A stretch of 64,000 bases of DNA from Flaveria trinervia (Eukaryota > Streptophyta > Magnoliopsida > Asterales > Asteraceae): NCBI GenBank assembly GCA_025506515.1, contig CM046453.1, forward strand, positions 3,044,501 through 3,108,500, given 5' to 3'. Numbering within the stretch: position 1 is the stretch's first letter; each line of letters begins with the position of its first letter. The position numbers and the translations under genes were made by a program. The notes beneath the pieces are model-generated. The model was not told the origin of the DNA, made no database searches, and saw only the letters and a program-made list of their open reading frames with translations. Of this stretch, positions 11,974-23,295 are shown in pieces.

Positions 11974-12287
11974 CACTACTAGAAAATAGTCTGACTACCA
12001 TTAAAGTTGGTGGGCTAGTGGCAATAAAAGTCTTAGGTTCAGGTCACATAAGAAGAAAAAAATTGCCTTTTAACATAATTTTTGTGTCGCAAATCCCGAC
12101 GATTTTCTGATGATTTTCTAAGAAACATTTAATTCAAAATAAATTCAGTTAAGAATTATATTAATTTTCATGGTACTTATAAGATAAATAGGAGCGTGCA
12201 GTTTTTGTCGCAATGTGCGTAGCAAACCATTTCCATGAGTTTTTATCCAATCGCAAATGCATAGCAAACTTCATATTCCTAGTAGTG
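11974..12287. mobile_element. CACTA-type (En/Spm) MITE
   Basis: The left end is CACTACTAGAAAATAG, and the right end TATTCCTAGTAGTG is its imperfect inverse, giving TIRs that begin CACTACTAG as in plant CACTA elements. The 314-bp interior contains CGACGATTTTCTGATG-type sequence common in such MITEs and has no transposase. The flanking triplets are AGT and GTA, so a clean 3-bp target duplication is not seen. It is non-autonomous. Confidence 0.75.
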
Positions 12288-15046
12288 GTAGTAACATGTA
12301 ACAAATCAAGTTAAACATCACATCCAATTCAACCCATACATCTATAAGTTGCATTCAGGCTCATGTCGAATTTAACCCATCAATGTGTAAACACAACCGG
12401 TTTAACACCTTGCTAATTTTGTATACAAACTGTCAAGGGGTGCTCTAATGAACAGATGTAAAAGTCAAAGGTTTCACCTTGCTGATAGGGTTTCATAAGT
12501 CTTACAATTTCAATGTCAGGTTCATTATTACTGTCATTGTTGGAGGATAAATAGCAGATGGGAGTTTAAAACACCTAGCTAAAACAGTCTTCTTTGAGAT
12601 GTAAACAAAAGACACTTGATCACTTATTTCTTTGTGCATGTGTTTCTTAATTGTAATTGTCACATCAAACTTATGTCAAGATGGACATGAGTTGTTGGAT
12701 ATGAACAATTAGGCTAATTCAATGTTCAAAAGGAGCAATAGATGTCGATAATAAGTGGTGCAAGTTCAAAACTATTGATGACGATGATATTGTAGATACA
12801 TGTTGCATCTATAAATTAGACCGGCCGGGTTGTTTTAAGTGAGATGGATCCATGTAAAGAGATGACAACGACCACTTTTGTACATGATGTTACAAATCTC
12901 ACTACACTATTTGAAAATTTGGTCAAATTTGAAGAGACTAAACCATTAGAAAATGCCAAAATTAACATATCGCCTATTCTAGACATCACTTAATTACATT
13001 CACACACAAAACAGTGTTTGATCATACACATTTTTCATAGAATAGGACATGAAAATTGAACTCCAACACCATCATATTCAAGTAGTCTTTGTCCTATTTA
13101 TATGAAACGTAAGATGATGGATCATGTAGCAACCGGTAAGGTTGTTGCTTTATGACTTTAAGTCATGATTTCATGAAGCCATAGGAATTAATAGCATTTT
13201 GCATAATGTGCAGGATAAGACTACAATACTGCATACATCTGATCCTGAAGTGATCCGACCTCGAAGCAAAAGAAGTTGGACCGGTTATATAGTATATTGT
13301 TGGTGGTTATTATCTTGAATTTCATCAAGTGTTTCAAGTCATGGGGTAGTGAAAGAATAAGTTACAACTTTCCATCTATCACTTTCTATCAGTATGATTA
13401 TTCCAAGTTACTTCAAGCTCTTTCAATAATTGTTTTGTGCTTCATCCGACTAGTTTCGTCCTACATCGCTTCTGCTTCACTTACGCCTATAAATAGTTGA
13501 TCAATAATACATAATATATTACAAGAGTTTTTTATAATTTATACATCAAAGTTCTAATAAAGCTTGCAAGTATGCCTGCAAGATTCTCTAGATATTTCTT
13601 GAATACAACATAGGACTAAACAAACATTTGATTGGGGAGTATATCACTTACGACCCAGTTGTCTTCTTGGGCACGCAAGATTCACTAGACGCCAATATAA
13701 TACTATCAACCTAGCTTGTAGGATCTTGATTGACGCTACTTATGGACAAGAACCGACGTGTGGTATGTTGAAATTTTTGAGGAATTTGAACATGTCGAGT
13801 TCGATATATAATATATTGACGCAATATAGAAACCAAAAACTGGGACCAGAAAAAGAAGGATCAAGGAAAAAAAGTAGTGGTTAAGGCAACGAACATAAAT
13901 GGGTCTTTCTAGTTTCCAATAATGTCCCATTTCTATTACTTGAAAGCCACCTCTAACTTTGTTTTTAAACACAACTTTTTGCTCATAACTTTCTTCTTTT
14001 TTCACACATGTTGGCTCAATCATGTTTTCATTTCTTAAAACTAAGATTAAATGAGTGTAGGATATGTACAAAGAAATTAATTGGTCTTTCTAATTTCCAA
14101 TAATGCTCCATTTCTAATAAATGTTTTTTGGTACTTTTAAGCTCGCATGAGAGAGGCACGTTGTAGCTGATGAGGAAGAGATGGGTTTTATGTCTGCTTT
14201 TAATGCAATATTTGTAGTACTCTACTCGTTTTCAAGTTGTGTTGATTAAACATATATAATACGTTTACAACAAGTGAGAAGGTCGCATATGCATAAGACA
14301 AATGTGACTTGAAAGTATTAGTATAGTATCGATCATTAAACATGTCATAAAAAAATGATAATATTGAAACGATGTCGTAATACCTTGAGAACCGCACATG
14401 GTTTACATAATCAACTTCATCGTCTCTTAATGTTTAGATGTTAGATTAGTCTAATCATGATAATACATATGTACATTCATAGATATGTACATAGGCAGTG
14501 TATGTGGACAAGAAAATATTTATAACTTGCACGTTAACTTTACGTACCTGCATGATATATGTTCATTTCCTATGGTGATATGCTTTAAATTAAATATAAA
14601 TCATATAAATATTTTTACACTTCAAATAGTTTTTACGCTAGTTTTACAGAAATATTGATCATAATTAGTTTAAATTTGAATATTTAAGAATCTAAAAGAT
14701 CATGAGCTAAATAGTATATATTTTTACTCAACTCGATAAGTGATTCATACCATTAATCTAAGTGACAAGATAACGTGAATTAAATACATCTAAGAGTAAA
14801 ACAAAATTAGTGACATCTTAAAATAGGTACCATTGTTAATTAGCATTTGAGTTTTTTCTATGTTGGTTCGTATTTGGTAGTATGGAGTATTTGTTACATC
14901 ATAAAAACTCACAAGTTGATTTTAAAATGCAGGTAATGTGTAAACTAAAGAATTTTAAGGCCATCATTTCAGATGTATTAATTCAATTGTGAGTGAATTA
15001 GGCTTTAAGCCCAAAACGTGCACATGAATTGAAAAATAGAATAGAA
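12288..15046. other. AT-rich intergenic DNA with a small direct repeat
   Basis: No gene recognised. A 34-bp imperfect direct repeat (GGTCTTTCT...CCATTTCTA) lies at 13902-13935 and 14083-14116. Reading frames here are short and lack plant codon bias or known motifs. Confidence 0.55.
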
Positions 15047-15585
15047 CTAGTATTAAACTCTCGCGTTGCGACGGGGGACGTAAAACCATGTCAGATAGCA
15101 CTAATTTCGCATCAATTTCACACCATCATCAGTGATCATCAACACTGGAAAAACTTGTATTGAAAAAATATAAAATTGGAAAAATAAAGTCAAACGGAAA
15201 GTAGACGTAAAAACATTGGACCATGTATGTGCAACGTAAACATATTAAAAACAATAACTAAGTCAATCTAAGACCCGCACGTTATAACGCGACCTTAAAA
15301 GGGAAAAATAGGCGTAAAAATGTTGAACTGCACGCACATGTTGCGTCGTGTTAACTCGTAAAATTTAAACCGGAACGTAAAACGAAAAACCTGTTAAAGA
15401 TGAAAAATGAAAGTGAAAAGATATAAGGGTTAAGTTGTAAAATATATAAAAGTATTTGGATTAAAACTTAAAAGAAAGAAGAACTTAAAAAAAAGAAAAA
15501 AACATAAATGAGTACAACCTTTTAAAGCTTAAGTACAACAATGATGCATAAATAAGTTGATAATTAGTATTATATATAATAACCT
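15047..15585 (-). mobile_element. Non-autonomous Helitron, minus strand, copy 1
   Basis: On the minus strand the sequence ends in GCAACGCGAG...AATACTAG followed by T, the CTAG|T end typical of plant Helitrons with a GC-rich motif just upstream. Its interior (for example GTAAAACGAAAAAC and AAAATTTAA blocks around 15360-15390) matches the element at 19619-20150 in the same orientation. The 5' edge near 15585 is estimated from where the two copies stop matching and lies within AT-rich DNA. There is no Rep/helicase. Confidence 0.6.
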
Positions 15586-17216
15586 AAAATTAAAAAAAAC
15601 AACGGAGAGACGAGGAGAAAAAGGAGGTGACGGCAGAAGAAAGAAGGAGAGTTTTCATTGTTTGAACTTAACTTTGAAGCTTTTGAGTATGAGTAGAGAG
15701 CAATCTGGAAGCAAAGAGCAAGATCAGAGAGCAAGGATTGAAGCATACAAGCACTAAAGATTATTCGATTTCGTTTCGTGATCGATTACTTTTCTTTGTT
15801 TCATTAATTGTCACATTCATGTTTATAAAGTTTGCAACTTTATTATTGTTTTGATGTTTTTTAACATTATGAATAGCTAACTTTTTAATATTACTTAGGT
15901 TGGGTTGAAAATTAATATATTTTGATTAAATTTATGGTTTTGATTTTGTATATTTGTTTATTAATCTTAGAACTGATTCTTGTCTCAATTAAATATGAAC
16001 TTGTGTATTGGTTTATACTTAAAAGTTATTACTATGCTCGTGTATGTTTGATCTTGATTGATTGTGTGACATCTAGATTAGGCTTGCACATTACAATTAA
16101 TTACTTTGTGTTTTTAATTTTAAACTTTGATTAGAGATAATCTTAGGAGTATTGGTTGTGATTTAATAGTATTTTTTAATGTGCTACCTTATCTAAAACC
16201 TAGGGGTGACAGATAATGCTTAAAACCTCCTACCCGTTGTTTGTTAGGTTTAGATTTCGCGAAAACATGTTTTGCCTTTCATTCGCGCTATTAGTGTTTT
16301 AGGGTATTTAATTTTAATCAAGTTGTATTTTGTCTTAGGGTTAAAAAATATAATCTTAAAGACATTGTGGTAGAAAACCTAGGGGTCATCTTCCATCAGA
16401 CATTTTAATAAATCTATCTAGTGTCTTACATGTGTCTTTGGTTTTCTTAGGGAGTAGCAACATACCTAGTTAACCCTAGATTTGTATTTTTAGAGATAGT
16501 CATACGAGTCATTACCTTTATGTTATTACATGTTAGTTGGATCCATGCCTAGATAGTTATTTAACATATTGATCGTATTCAAGTTCCAAGTTTGAATTCT
16601 TATATGATTATTTAGTCATGTTTCCATTAAATAATTTCAGTCAAATTGTTTGTTTTGTTTATTTATATTAATTACTTAAACTATAAAAATTAATTAGGTT
16701 AGAAGTTGACAAAGGTTTATTATCGAGAGTCGTCGTTAGTGTCCACGGATTCGATATCCAGACTTACCTACACTTTACTATATCACGACCGATATATTAT
16801 CGTTTGTGTGAAGTTTAGTTGAGAATTTTCAATTTTTAAAACTAATTTATGAAAAAACATTTTTATAATATTTAATATATATATTTTTCACAATTTGTTT
16901 ATCCATGTGCGTAGTCTTCTTAATTAATAATCTTTTAGTACATATGATGTATGTTTTTTAAATCAAGTCCTATCTTTATTCTTTAGTCTTCACATCAAGT
17001 CAAGGCACTCGTGGGGTCACATATGCATTTCTTGTCACCCATAATTGAAATCAGAAAATAAAAGTTGTGTGGATGGATAACAAACATAATCTTAATATTT
17101 CATGCATCCATGCCGACTTATATTAATCAAAGCAACCCGTCTTGAGAGGCTACACGAAGCATTCTTCAACTCGAGCAACACATACAAAACGCTCATCAAA
17201 CCTCTCCCATATAGTC
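15586..17216. other. AT-rich intergenic DNA; possible old LTR fragment
   Basis: No gene recognised. The stretch near 16680-16830 (GTGTCCACGGATTCGATATC and following) has the look of the region downstream of an old gypsy LTR, but no partner LTR or coding domain is in the window. I only flag it. Confidence 0.4.
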
Positions 17217-17219
17217 TTA

Positions 17220-18276
17220 GGTGTTGTTTGACAACTTCTGAATGGATAAGTGCTGAACGAATAAGAGGTCTGAACCAGTAAGGAGTCTGAACCAATAAGT
17301 GCCGAACCAAATTAAATCTGTTTGGTTGGATATCTAAATACATGATTCTAGAAAGGTTTTATGACTTTATCAACTCCTTCGTGCTTCCAATTAATCCTAA
17401 TTTTTTTCAGCCATTTATTTAGAAGAATCTACTAATTATAACATGTATTATAATATTAAAAGAATTAACCATATCATAAAAATACAAACCAAACTTAAAT
17501 TGATGTTTATGAACCACTTATATGCAACTATACATCAACCCTTAAGTTATATGCTTGTCTAAGACCTGCAAAAATCTTAACCATCAACCAAATAGAGCCA
17601 AGTTAAATATACCCTTAAGTTATATGCTTGTCCAAGTTCCATCAACCAAAATCAAGCAAAGATAAAATCCCTTAAGTTATATACTTCTCCCTAAGCCAAA
17701 ATCAGATTGATACAAAGCCAAAATCACACCATTTTAAGCCAAAATCATGTAAGCAGATTGATCCAAAGCCACAAAAAAACAAAGGAGCATCATGTAAACA
17801 TACCACGATGTTCGAGATGAAGGAAGCGGTTGTGAGATCAGAAGGATGGATTTAATGATTCGTTAGATCAGCAGCTCCGGTGGGTGTGGGCGTGGGTTGA
17901 CTTGAAGGAGGCGACCGCGACTTTGAGATGGAGGTTCGAATTGAAAGGGGCAGCGGCGTGGTTCGACTAAAGGGGGCGGCCGCGAGAAGTAGGGGCGACT
18001 GACGGAGGAAGCACGACGGGAGAGGGCGGCAGCCGCGAGTTTCGAGCTGAAGAGACGACTGCGACTTTGAGATGGAGGGGCGGCGGGAGGTGTTGCGATG
18101 GTGATGGCCGGCGAGCACAATGAGGGGATGGTGGAGGTCGATGACTGCTGAGTATTTTGGGTTAGATATTTGAGCATGACTGACCTAATAAGAAGAAGAA
18201 TAAGACCTCTTATTCAATAAAGGGTTGTCAACCTTTGCATCTGACCAGTGTCATTAAGACCCAAACAAACACAACC
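17220..18276. mobile_element. PIF/Harbinger-type non-autonomous element
   Basis: The element starts GGTGTTGTTTG and ends CAAACACAACC, imperfect inverted ends, and is flanked on both sides by TTA (17217-17219 and 18277-18279). TTA duplication with such termini is the hallmark of PIF/Harbinger (Tourist-like) transposons. The left half is AT-rich and has three copies of CCCTTAAGTTATATGCTTGT or close variants (about 17529, 17610 and 17668). The right third (17850-18130) is a sharply GC-rich island in which GCGACTTTGAGATGGAGG occurs twice. No transposase is visible, so mobility would depend on a relative elsewhere. Confidence 0.75.
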
Positions 18277-18279
18277 TTA

Positions 18280-19618
18280 ATTGGCTGCTCCACAGTCAGA
18301 TCAGACCTCTCAAACAATGAGGTACAATGCTAGATATCACAATATTGTTTGTGAAAAAGTTCAACTCGGGTATGTTTGCGTCTTACACGTTTCTTGTTCC
18401 TTGCAGTATGCAAACATTTTCACTAAAGGATCATCATACCACTAATACCAACATATCATTTAGATCCAGTTTAAGATTACATCCCATTACCATTCAACAA
18501 GTATTTCAAAAATCAAAACACTACTATCACACTTAGGGTTACAAACCCAAGTTGAAAGTTAGAAATATAGCTTTGCTTGCATAACGATAACATTTGATAA
18601 TTATAGGTCAAATATATCACTTGCTAAAGACCCAAGATTGGTTTAGTGATTGAATTTAACTCAGTATGATGTTCTTAAGTATCCATAGTTTGGATTCAGT
18701 GACTGAATCTAACGTATACTTTATGCCACAATTGGTCCCTGAAGTTCTATTTCTTTGATCCATACCCGACAAACTTAACTTTAGTCGACTATAACCTCAT
18801 ACCTAGACTTTAGATGACTTTTTCTCTCTTAATAATTTCACCATTAAAATACACCTAACAACTAAAATGGTACAATAGTGGGATGGCCATTTTGGCACTA
18901 CCCAAAACGCGACGCGAATAAAAACAACTTTTTGGGGAGCCTGGTGGTATGTCTAATGTTTAAAAACAATTCATGTTCGGGTTGACTTATTTTATACGGA
19001 TTGTGTTCAGCAATGATGGATCCAGAACTTTTTGTCGATGGGGACAAATTAACCATCAAAAGAAGTTGAATACACCACAAAAGAATCTGTTTAAAATAGA
19101 TCAAATAATGATAATTATTTAGCTAATTTCTAACAACATTAAATAATCTTTATATTTACAAATACCCTTAGTTTGAATAGTTAAAAGCAGATACTCTCTA
19201 GATGTAGTAAAAGTGTTACAACCATGCACTATCATGAGACTTAACATGGGATAGTTTGACCGTGCTACCCAACTAAAACAATGAAACACCAAGATATGGA
19301 TCATTTTACTAACATGTTAGGCTAACTTCATGACTACTCGAGGATTGATGAAGAGATATGTGATTGACTACCTGAAAACGTTTACAAACGAATACAGCTA
19401 AAATTGTAAAACGTTTACTCACTACACAACTACTCGACTACGAAAATTACAATGCTAAAATTGGATTTTAAATAGCTAAAACGGTAAGATTGATTTGATT
19501 AACTATTGTGTTTCATTGATGTTACAGGACTAAAAACCCCTGAACTGATGGGTTGGGCTTCAACATACCTAAATTGTAAACAAAATGAAAATGAATTTAT
19601 GATGGGTTTTAGTTAAAA
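18280..19618. other. Intergenic DNA, no gene recognised
   Basis: Short frames only. The first 60 bases, joined across the Harbinger element to 17100-17216, give an open minus-strand reading described under findings. Nothing else was recognised. Confidence 0.5.
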
Positions 19619-20150
19619 CTAGAATTAAGTCTCACACGTTGCGGTGAGAGACTTAAAATTACGTCAAATAGTAAAAATGTCATACTACCGTTAGCAACCA
19701 TCAACACCTAAAAAAACTCGTATTAAAAAAGATATAGAAACAAAAAATATAAAACCGAACAAAAAAATAGACGTAAAAAAGTTAAACTACACACGTAAAA
19801 CGTAAAACATTAAAAAAATACCGGAGCTGATCTAGTGCTCGCGCTTGACAGGCCGTTAAAGGGGAAAAATAAGCGTAAACATAAAATCACGTGCGCATGT
19901 TGTAGTGTGTTAACTCGTAAAATTTAAGCCGAAACGTAAAACGAAAAACTTGTACAAATATGAAAAATATAAGGGTAAAGTGGAAAGATATTGATATGAG
20001 TTAAATTGTAAAAGATGTACAGGTATTAGGGTTAAAAGTAAAAAAAAAGTTGAACATTAAAAAACTCAAAGTGAGTACAACCTACTAAACTTAAGGTATA
20101 GATCTTAATGCACACAAAACTTGGTAATTAGTATATTATAAATAGTGAGA
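19619..20150 (-). mobile_element. Non-autonomous Helitron, minus strand, copy 2
   Basis: On the minus strand the 3' end carries a hairpin (stem TCTCAC/GTGAGA, plus-strand 19630-19649) seven bases before a terminal CTAG (19619-19622). That is the arrangement of plant Helitron 3' ends. The interior matches copy 1 at 15047, including the AACTCGTAAAATTTAA and GTAAAACGAAAAAC blocks. The 5' edge near 20150 is approximate. It has no coding capacity. Confidence 0.68.
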
Positions 20151-20716
20151 GTGAAGGACTCAAGGATGCTTTAACATAAGATGATGCCTCTTTAAATATA
20201 TGAGAAAAAAGTTGATAATGTGTATACTAACTAGGCATTCAAATAAATCCGTACCCTGTTTAACATTTTAGTTAAACAAGTTGACTCGTCACCCTTAAAA
20301 TAAAATAAGTCAATCCATTAATTTATTTTGACCATTTTAACCATTTTATAGAACCCACTGACCGATTAACATGTTTAAAGTTTGATTTATACCCGCAAAC
20401 TCACCAGCACATTAGACATGATACATAAACAAGTTCAAGAGTCTTGTTTGGGTTACATGATTTAAACATGTACGGATTAATGTTGATGTTTTTAACACGA
20501 ATATAAATATAGGTCATTTTGTTGAATCTAACACGACTGACAACTCTAAATTCAAGAGGGGTCACGTTTGCCAACTTACTGTACTTAAGGGAGACAAAAA
20601 CAACATATTTTCTTTCTTAATATTTACTTGTTCTTGCAGACAAATTTCAGTTTGAACTTTGAAGACCCAAAACTTGCTGAAACAAAATCCAGAAGAAGAA
20701 AGAGAGAATCAACAAG

Positions 20717-20881
20717 GTAGAGTGCATTTCGATCAATCTTTTTCACTTTTAGAGAGATGAAGCTATACACACATCACCCATTTTGCTACAGTTTATGATT
20801 CCTTATATGCATATACACATCTATCTTTCTTGATTACACAGAATAACAGAGTTCTTTGCCTTTTTACCTGTAAATTTCTAG
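20717..20881 (+). other. Possible 5'-leader intron of the MBD gene
   Basis: A purine-rich leader (about 20685-20716) ends in AACAAG|GTAG. A T-rich tract then leads to TTTCTAG at 20881, 18 bases before the ATG. This is a plausible 165-bp leader intron. It is predicted only from splice consensus and base composition. Confidence 0.4.
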
Positions 20882-20899
20882 GGTTTTTTGCTCTGAAGA

Positions 20900-22519
20900 A
20901 TGGCGACATCTGGTCCGAACGATGAAATTGCTTCCATGGAGCTCCCTGCACCTTCGGGATGGAAGAAATCGGTTCGTTCTTGTTCTTTTCTTTTTACATT
21001 CCATCTTAACATTGATACGGGATTATGGTAGCTTTTTTGGTTACATTGTTTGTTAGTTGTTTGAATTGGGTTTCTGGGTGAAGTTCAATTGGTTGAAATT
21101 AGGGTTCTTGGTAGAATTTGTGTTGTGTTTGGTGGGTTTTCAATATTAGGGTTTTTTCGAAGTGGGTTTCTTTCAATTCGAAGGAATTTGGGTCTTACAA
21201 GTTGGGGTTTTTGTGCTATTTTGCGTAGGTTATGTTTACTGGTTTGATTCATATGAATCCCCTAATTCTCTGCATACATCGTTGTTTAATTTTGTGAGTT
21301 GGGTTCGACTATGGTTATTTGGGGAAAACATGGGTCGTTTATGGGATTCATGGTCAAAGTTTGCTTCGTTTCAGATTGATTAATGGTGTTTCTTTGTTGA
21401 ACTTTAGGTTTAATTGTTAATCTTTGAAACTCAATCTAAGGTTCTTTTACAATCACTTTTATGTATATTGTATCCTTTCAATGGATCTTGTTACTAGTCG
21501 AGTTTCTAATCTATCTATTGACAGCTTCATCTTTTGCAATTCGCGTATGATTATCAAGTTATCTGAGACTGTAATCGAGTTGGTAGACATGGTTGATTAC
21601 TTTCATGTAATGGCTTTACGTGTGGTTCCTTGAAAATGAAATGCAGCGATTGAGTTAACGCATAATGTGAGGGTAGTAGTGTGTGAATATATTGTGAAAT
21701 ATCTTAACTACCCTTATGATGGATTTTCGTATAGCTAAAGAAAGGAGGGACTCCAAAGAAGAATGAGACTGTTTTCACGGCACCAACAGGTGAAGAGATT
21801 ACCAGCCGGAAGCAGCTAGAGCAGTACCTGAAATCACACCCTGGTGGGCCCAAGATCTCAGAGTTTGATTGGGGAAGCGGCGAGACTCCAAGGAGGTCAA
21901 CAAGGATCAGTGAGAAGTCAAAGTCAACTCCACCGCCTGTTGAAACTGAGCCGGTCAAGAAACGGTCAAGAAAGTCGACACCTTCAAAGAAAGGCAAGAA
22001 AGAGAAAGAAGATGTTGAAATGCAGGAGGCTGAGAAAGATGATGAGAAACCGAAAGAAGAGGCTGGCGAAAAGTCTGAAATCCCAGAAATACCCCCGTCA
22101 GAAGAAGTAGCCAAGCCAGTCAATGAGGTCAAAGATGAGTCGAAAAAAGATGTCGATGAAGAAACGCATGAAATCCCAAAAGGACCCTCAGAGGAAGTTG
22201 CTAAGCCTGTTACTGAGGTGAATGAAGAAACGTGTGAAATACCAAAAGCGCCCGCACCAGAGGAAGTAGCTAACACTGTAACTGAAGTAGTCGACAAACA
22301 CGAGGTGAAGGCGAGGAGGCTGCAAAAGGTGTTAATGAGGAAGTGCTTGAAAACCCGATAACACCCCCACCAGAGGAAGTAATTACCAAGCCTGCAACTG
22401 AAGAATCTGTGCCCATAACATCAGCAGAAGCAGCAGGAGAGACTGCAGCAGAGAACGGACGTCCAGTGGCGGAAGTCAGTGATGTCAAACCTTCGTGGGA
22501 GGAGATAAAGATAGAGTAA
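20900..22519 (+). CDS. Methyl-CpG-binding-domain protein (MBD10/MBD11-like), two coding exons, one frameshift
   Basis: Coding exons are 20900-20971 and 21735-22519, joined in phase 0 over a 763-bp GT-AG intron. Exon 1 ends ELPAPSGWKKS. Exon 2 supplies KKGGTPKKNE, APTGEEITSRKQLEQYLKSH and EFDWGSGETPRRSTRIS, the MBD of the plant MBD10/MBD11 class and its conserved follow-on block. Such nuclear proteins are linked to methylated or silent chromatin. The rest is a Lys/Glu-rich tail with a basic KKRSRKSTPSKKGKK patch and four imperfect modules around SEEVAKPVTEV. At about 22304 the frame slips by one base; the continuing frame carries a fourth module and ends SWEEIKIE at 22517-22519. The slip is in a G run, so an assembly error is as likely as a real mutation. 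The link between exon 1 and exon 2 is about two residues shorter than I expect for the family. Confidence 0.85.
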
Positions 22520-22816
22520 GTGGTGGCGATGGTGATGGTGGTGCCGCCTTTGACCATCTTTTTACTGATGAAATAACATTTCTGTAATCTGTTATCTGTA
22601 ATCTTCATAGATTTAGGAATCTTTAAAAGTTAACTTTAGCAACATTTAAGTGACATTTGACATTTGCTGTTGTGAATTCTAGGTTACAGAGGTCATGTTC
22701 ATGTCTGTATCATTATCATGTAATGTGGAACTCTTTAATGAGAGCTTTAACTCTTGCATGTTGTTGGTTTCTTCGTATTAGCGATCAATTAGCAACATAT
22801 AAAATACGAGCTACAA
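22520..22816. other. Convergent intergenic spacer
   Basis: This short spacer lies between the stop codons of the two tail-to-tail genes and must hold both 3' untranslated regions. No canonical AATAAA stands out on either strand. Confidence 0.6.
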
Positions 22817-23194
22817 CTATTTAACATCTACAGTTAGTTTTTGACCGCTTCGACAATGAAGTGTGCAAATGTAATAGTGAACGCCAGTTGTCAGGGTGAT
22901 CTTGGCGGGGCTCTTTCTAATGATGTTCTTGGCGGCGGTTATGTTACACCCGCCATACGCCTCTTTTGTCACTTCCCCAACAGTATGTTCTCCATCAAAG
23001 TTAAAAATGAGATTATCGCCTTTGTTGAACTTCTCTCCTTTTGCCCATACTATATAAGGGACGGGGCCGTCTAGAGGCCGAGTCCACCCGCTATCACCGC
23101 CAACTACATGGTCAATAGCCAATGTGGTGGCAAACTGCGTGTATGCCACCACGATGGTTGTAACCACCACAAGATTCATCTTCAAAAATGCCAT
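22817..23194 (-). CDS. Phytocyanin (small blue copper protein), single exon
   Basis: The frame encodes 125 residues. Residues 1-26 form a hydrophobic signal peptide (MAFLKMNLVVVTTIVVAYTQ...), so the protein is probably secreted. The mature part starts DHVVGGDSGWTRP and has WAKGEKFNKGDNLIFNF, a His in GEHTV, and the copper loop YYICTLHCRSGQKLTVDV. Expected ligands are His, Cys, His and an axial Gln, as in stellacyanin/uclacyanin types. The Cys-His spacing is C-x2-H where the family usually has C-x4-H, so the loop is two residues short. There is no proline-rich or GPI-anchor tail, and no intron although many relatives have one. The start codon lies two bases from the assembly gap, so an upstream exon or the promoter may be missing. 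It is convergent with the MBD gene. Confidence 0.88.
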   Translation of the reverse strand: MAFLKMNLVVVTTIVVAYTQFATTLAIDHVVGGDSGWTRPLDGPVPYIVWAKGEKFNKGDNLIFNFDGEHTVGEVTKEAYGGCNITAAKNIIRKSPAKITLTTGVHYYICTLHCRSGQKLTVDVK

Positions 23195-23195
23195 A

Positions 23196-23295
23196 NNNNN
23201 NNNNNNNNNNNNNNNNNNNNNNNNNNNNNNNNNNNNNNNNNNNNNNNNNNNNNNNNNNNNNNNNNNNNNNNNNNNNNNNNNNNNNNNNNNNNNNN
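23196..23295. other. Assembly gap (100 N)
   Basis: Exactly 100 N, the usual placeholder for a scaffold join of unknown size. It removes the upstream region of the phytocyanin gene. Sequence to the right is AT-rich repeat DNA. Confidence 0.99.

Noticed and set aside
11838..12110. 90-residue plus-strand frame with a long Ile-Tyr run
   Set aside because: It is produced by the TA microsatellite and runs into the CACTA MITE. No protein similarity.
13276..13500. 74-residue hydrophobic ORF
   Set aside because: Isolated, AT-rich, no promoter or family motif. Such a length is expected by chance here.
15600..16830. Possible solo LTR or Tat/Athila leader
   Set aside because: Only a phrase near 16735 is suggestive. 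No second LTR, target duplication, primer site or coding domain could be found.
21704..22297. 197-residue Ser/Thr-rich open frame on the minus strand
   Set aside because: It is the antisense shadow of the MBD second exon. The plus frame has family motifs and proper splicing, and the Ser richness comes from reading Lys/Glu codons backwards.
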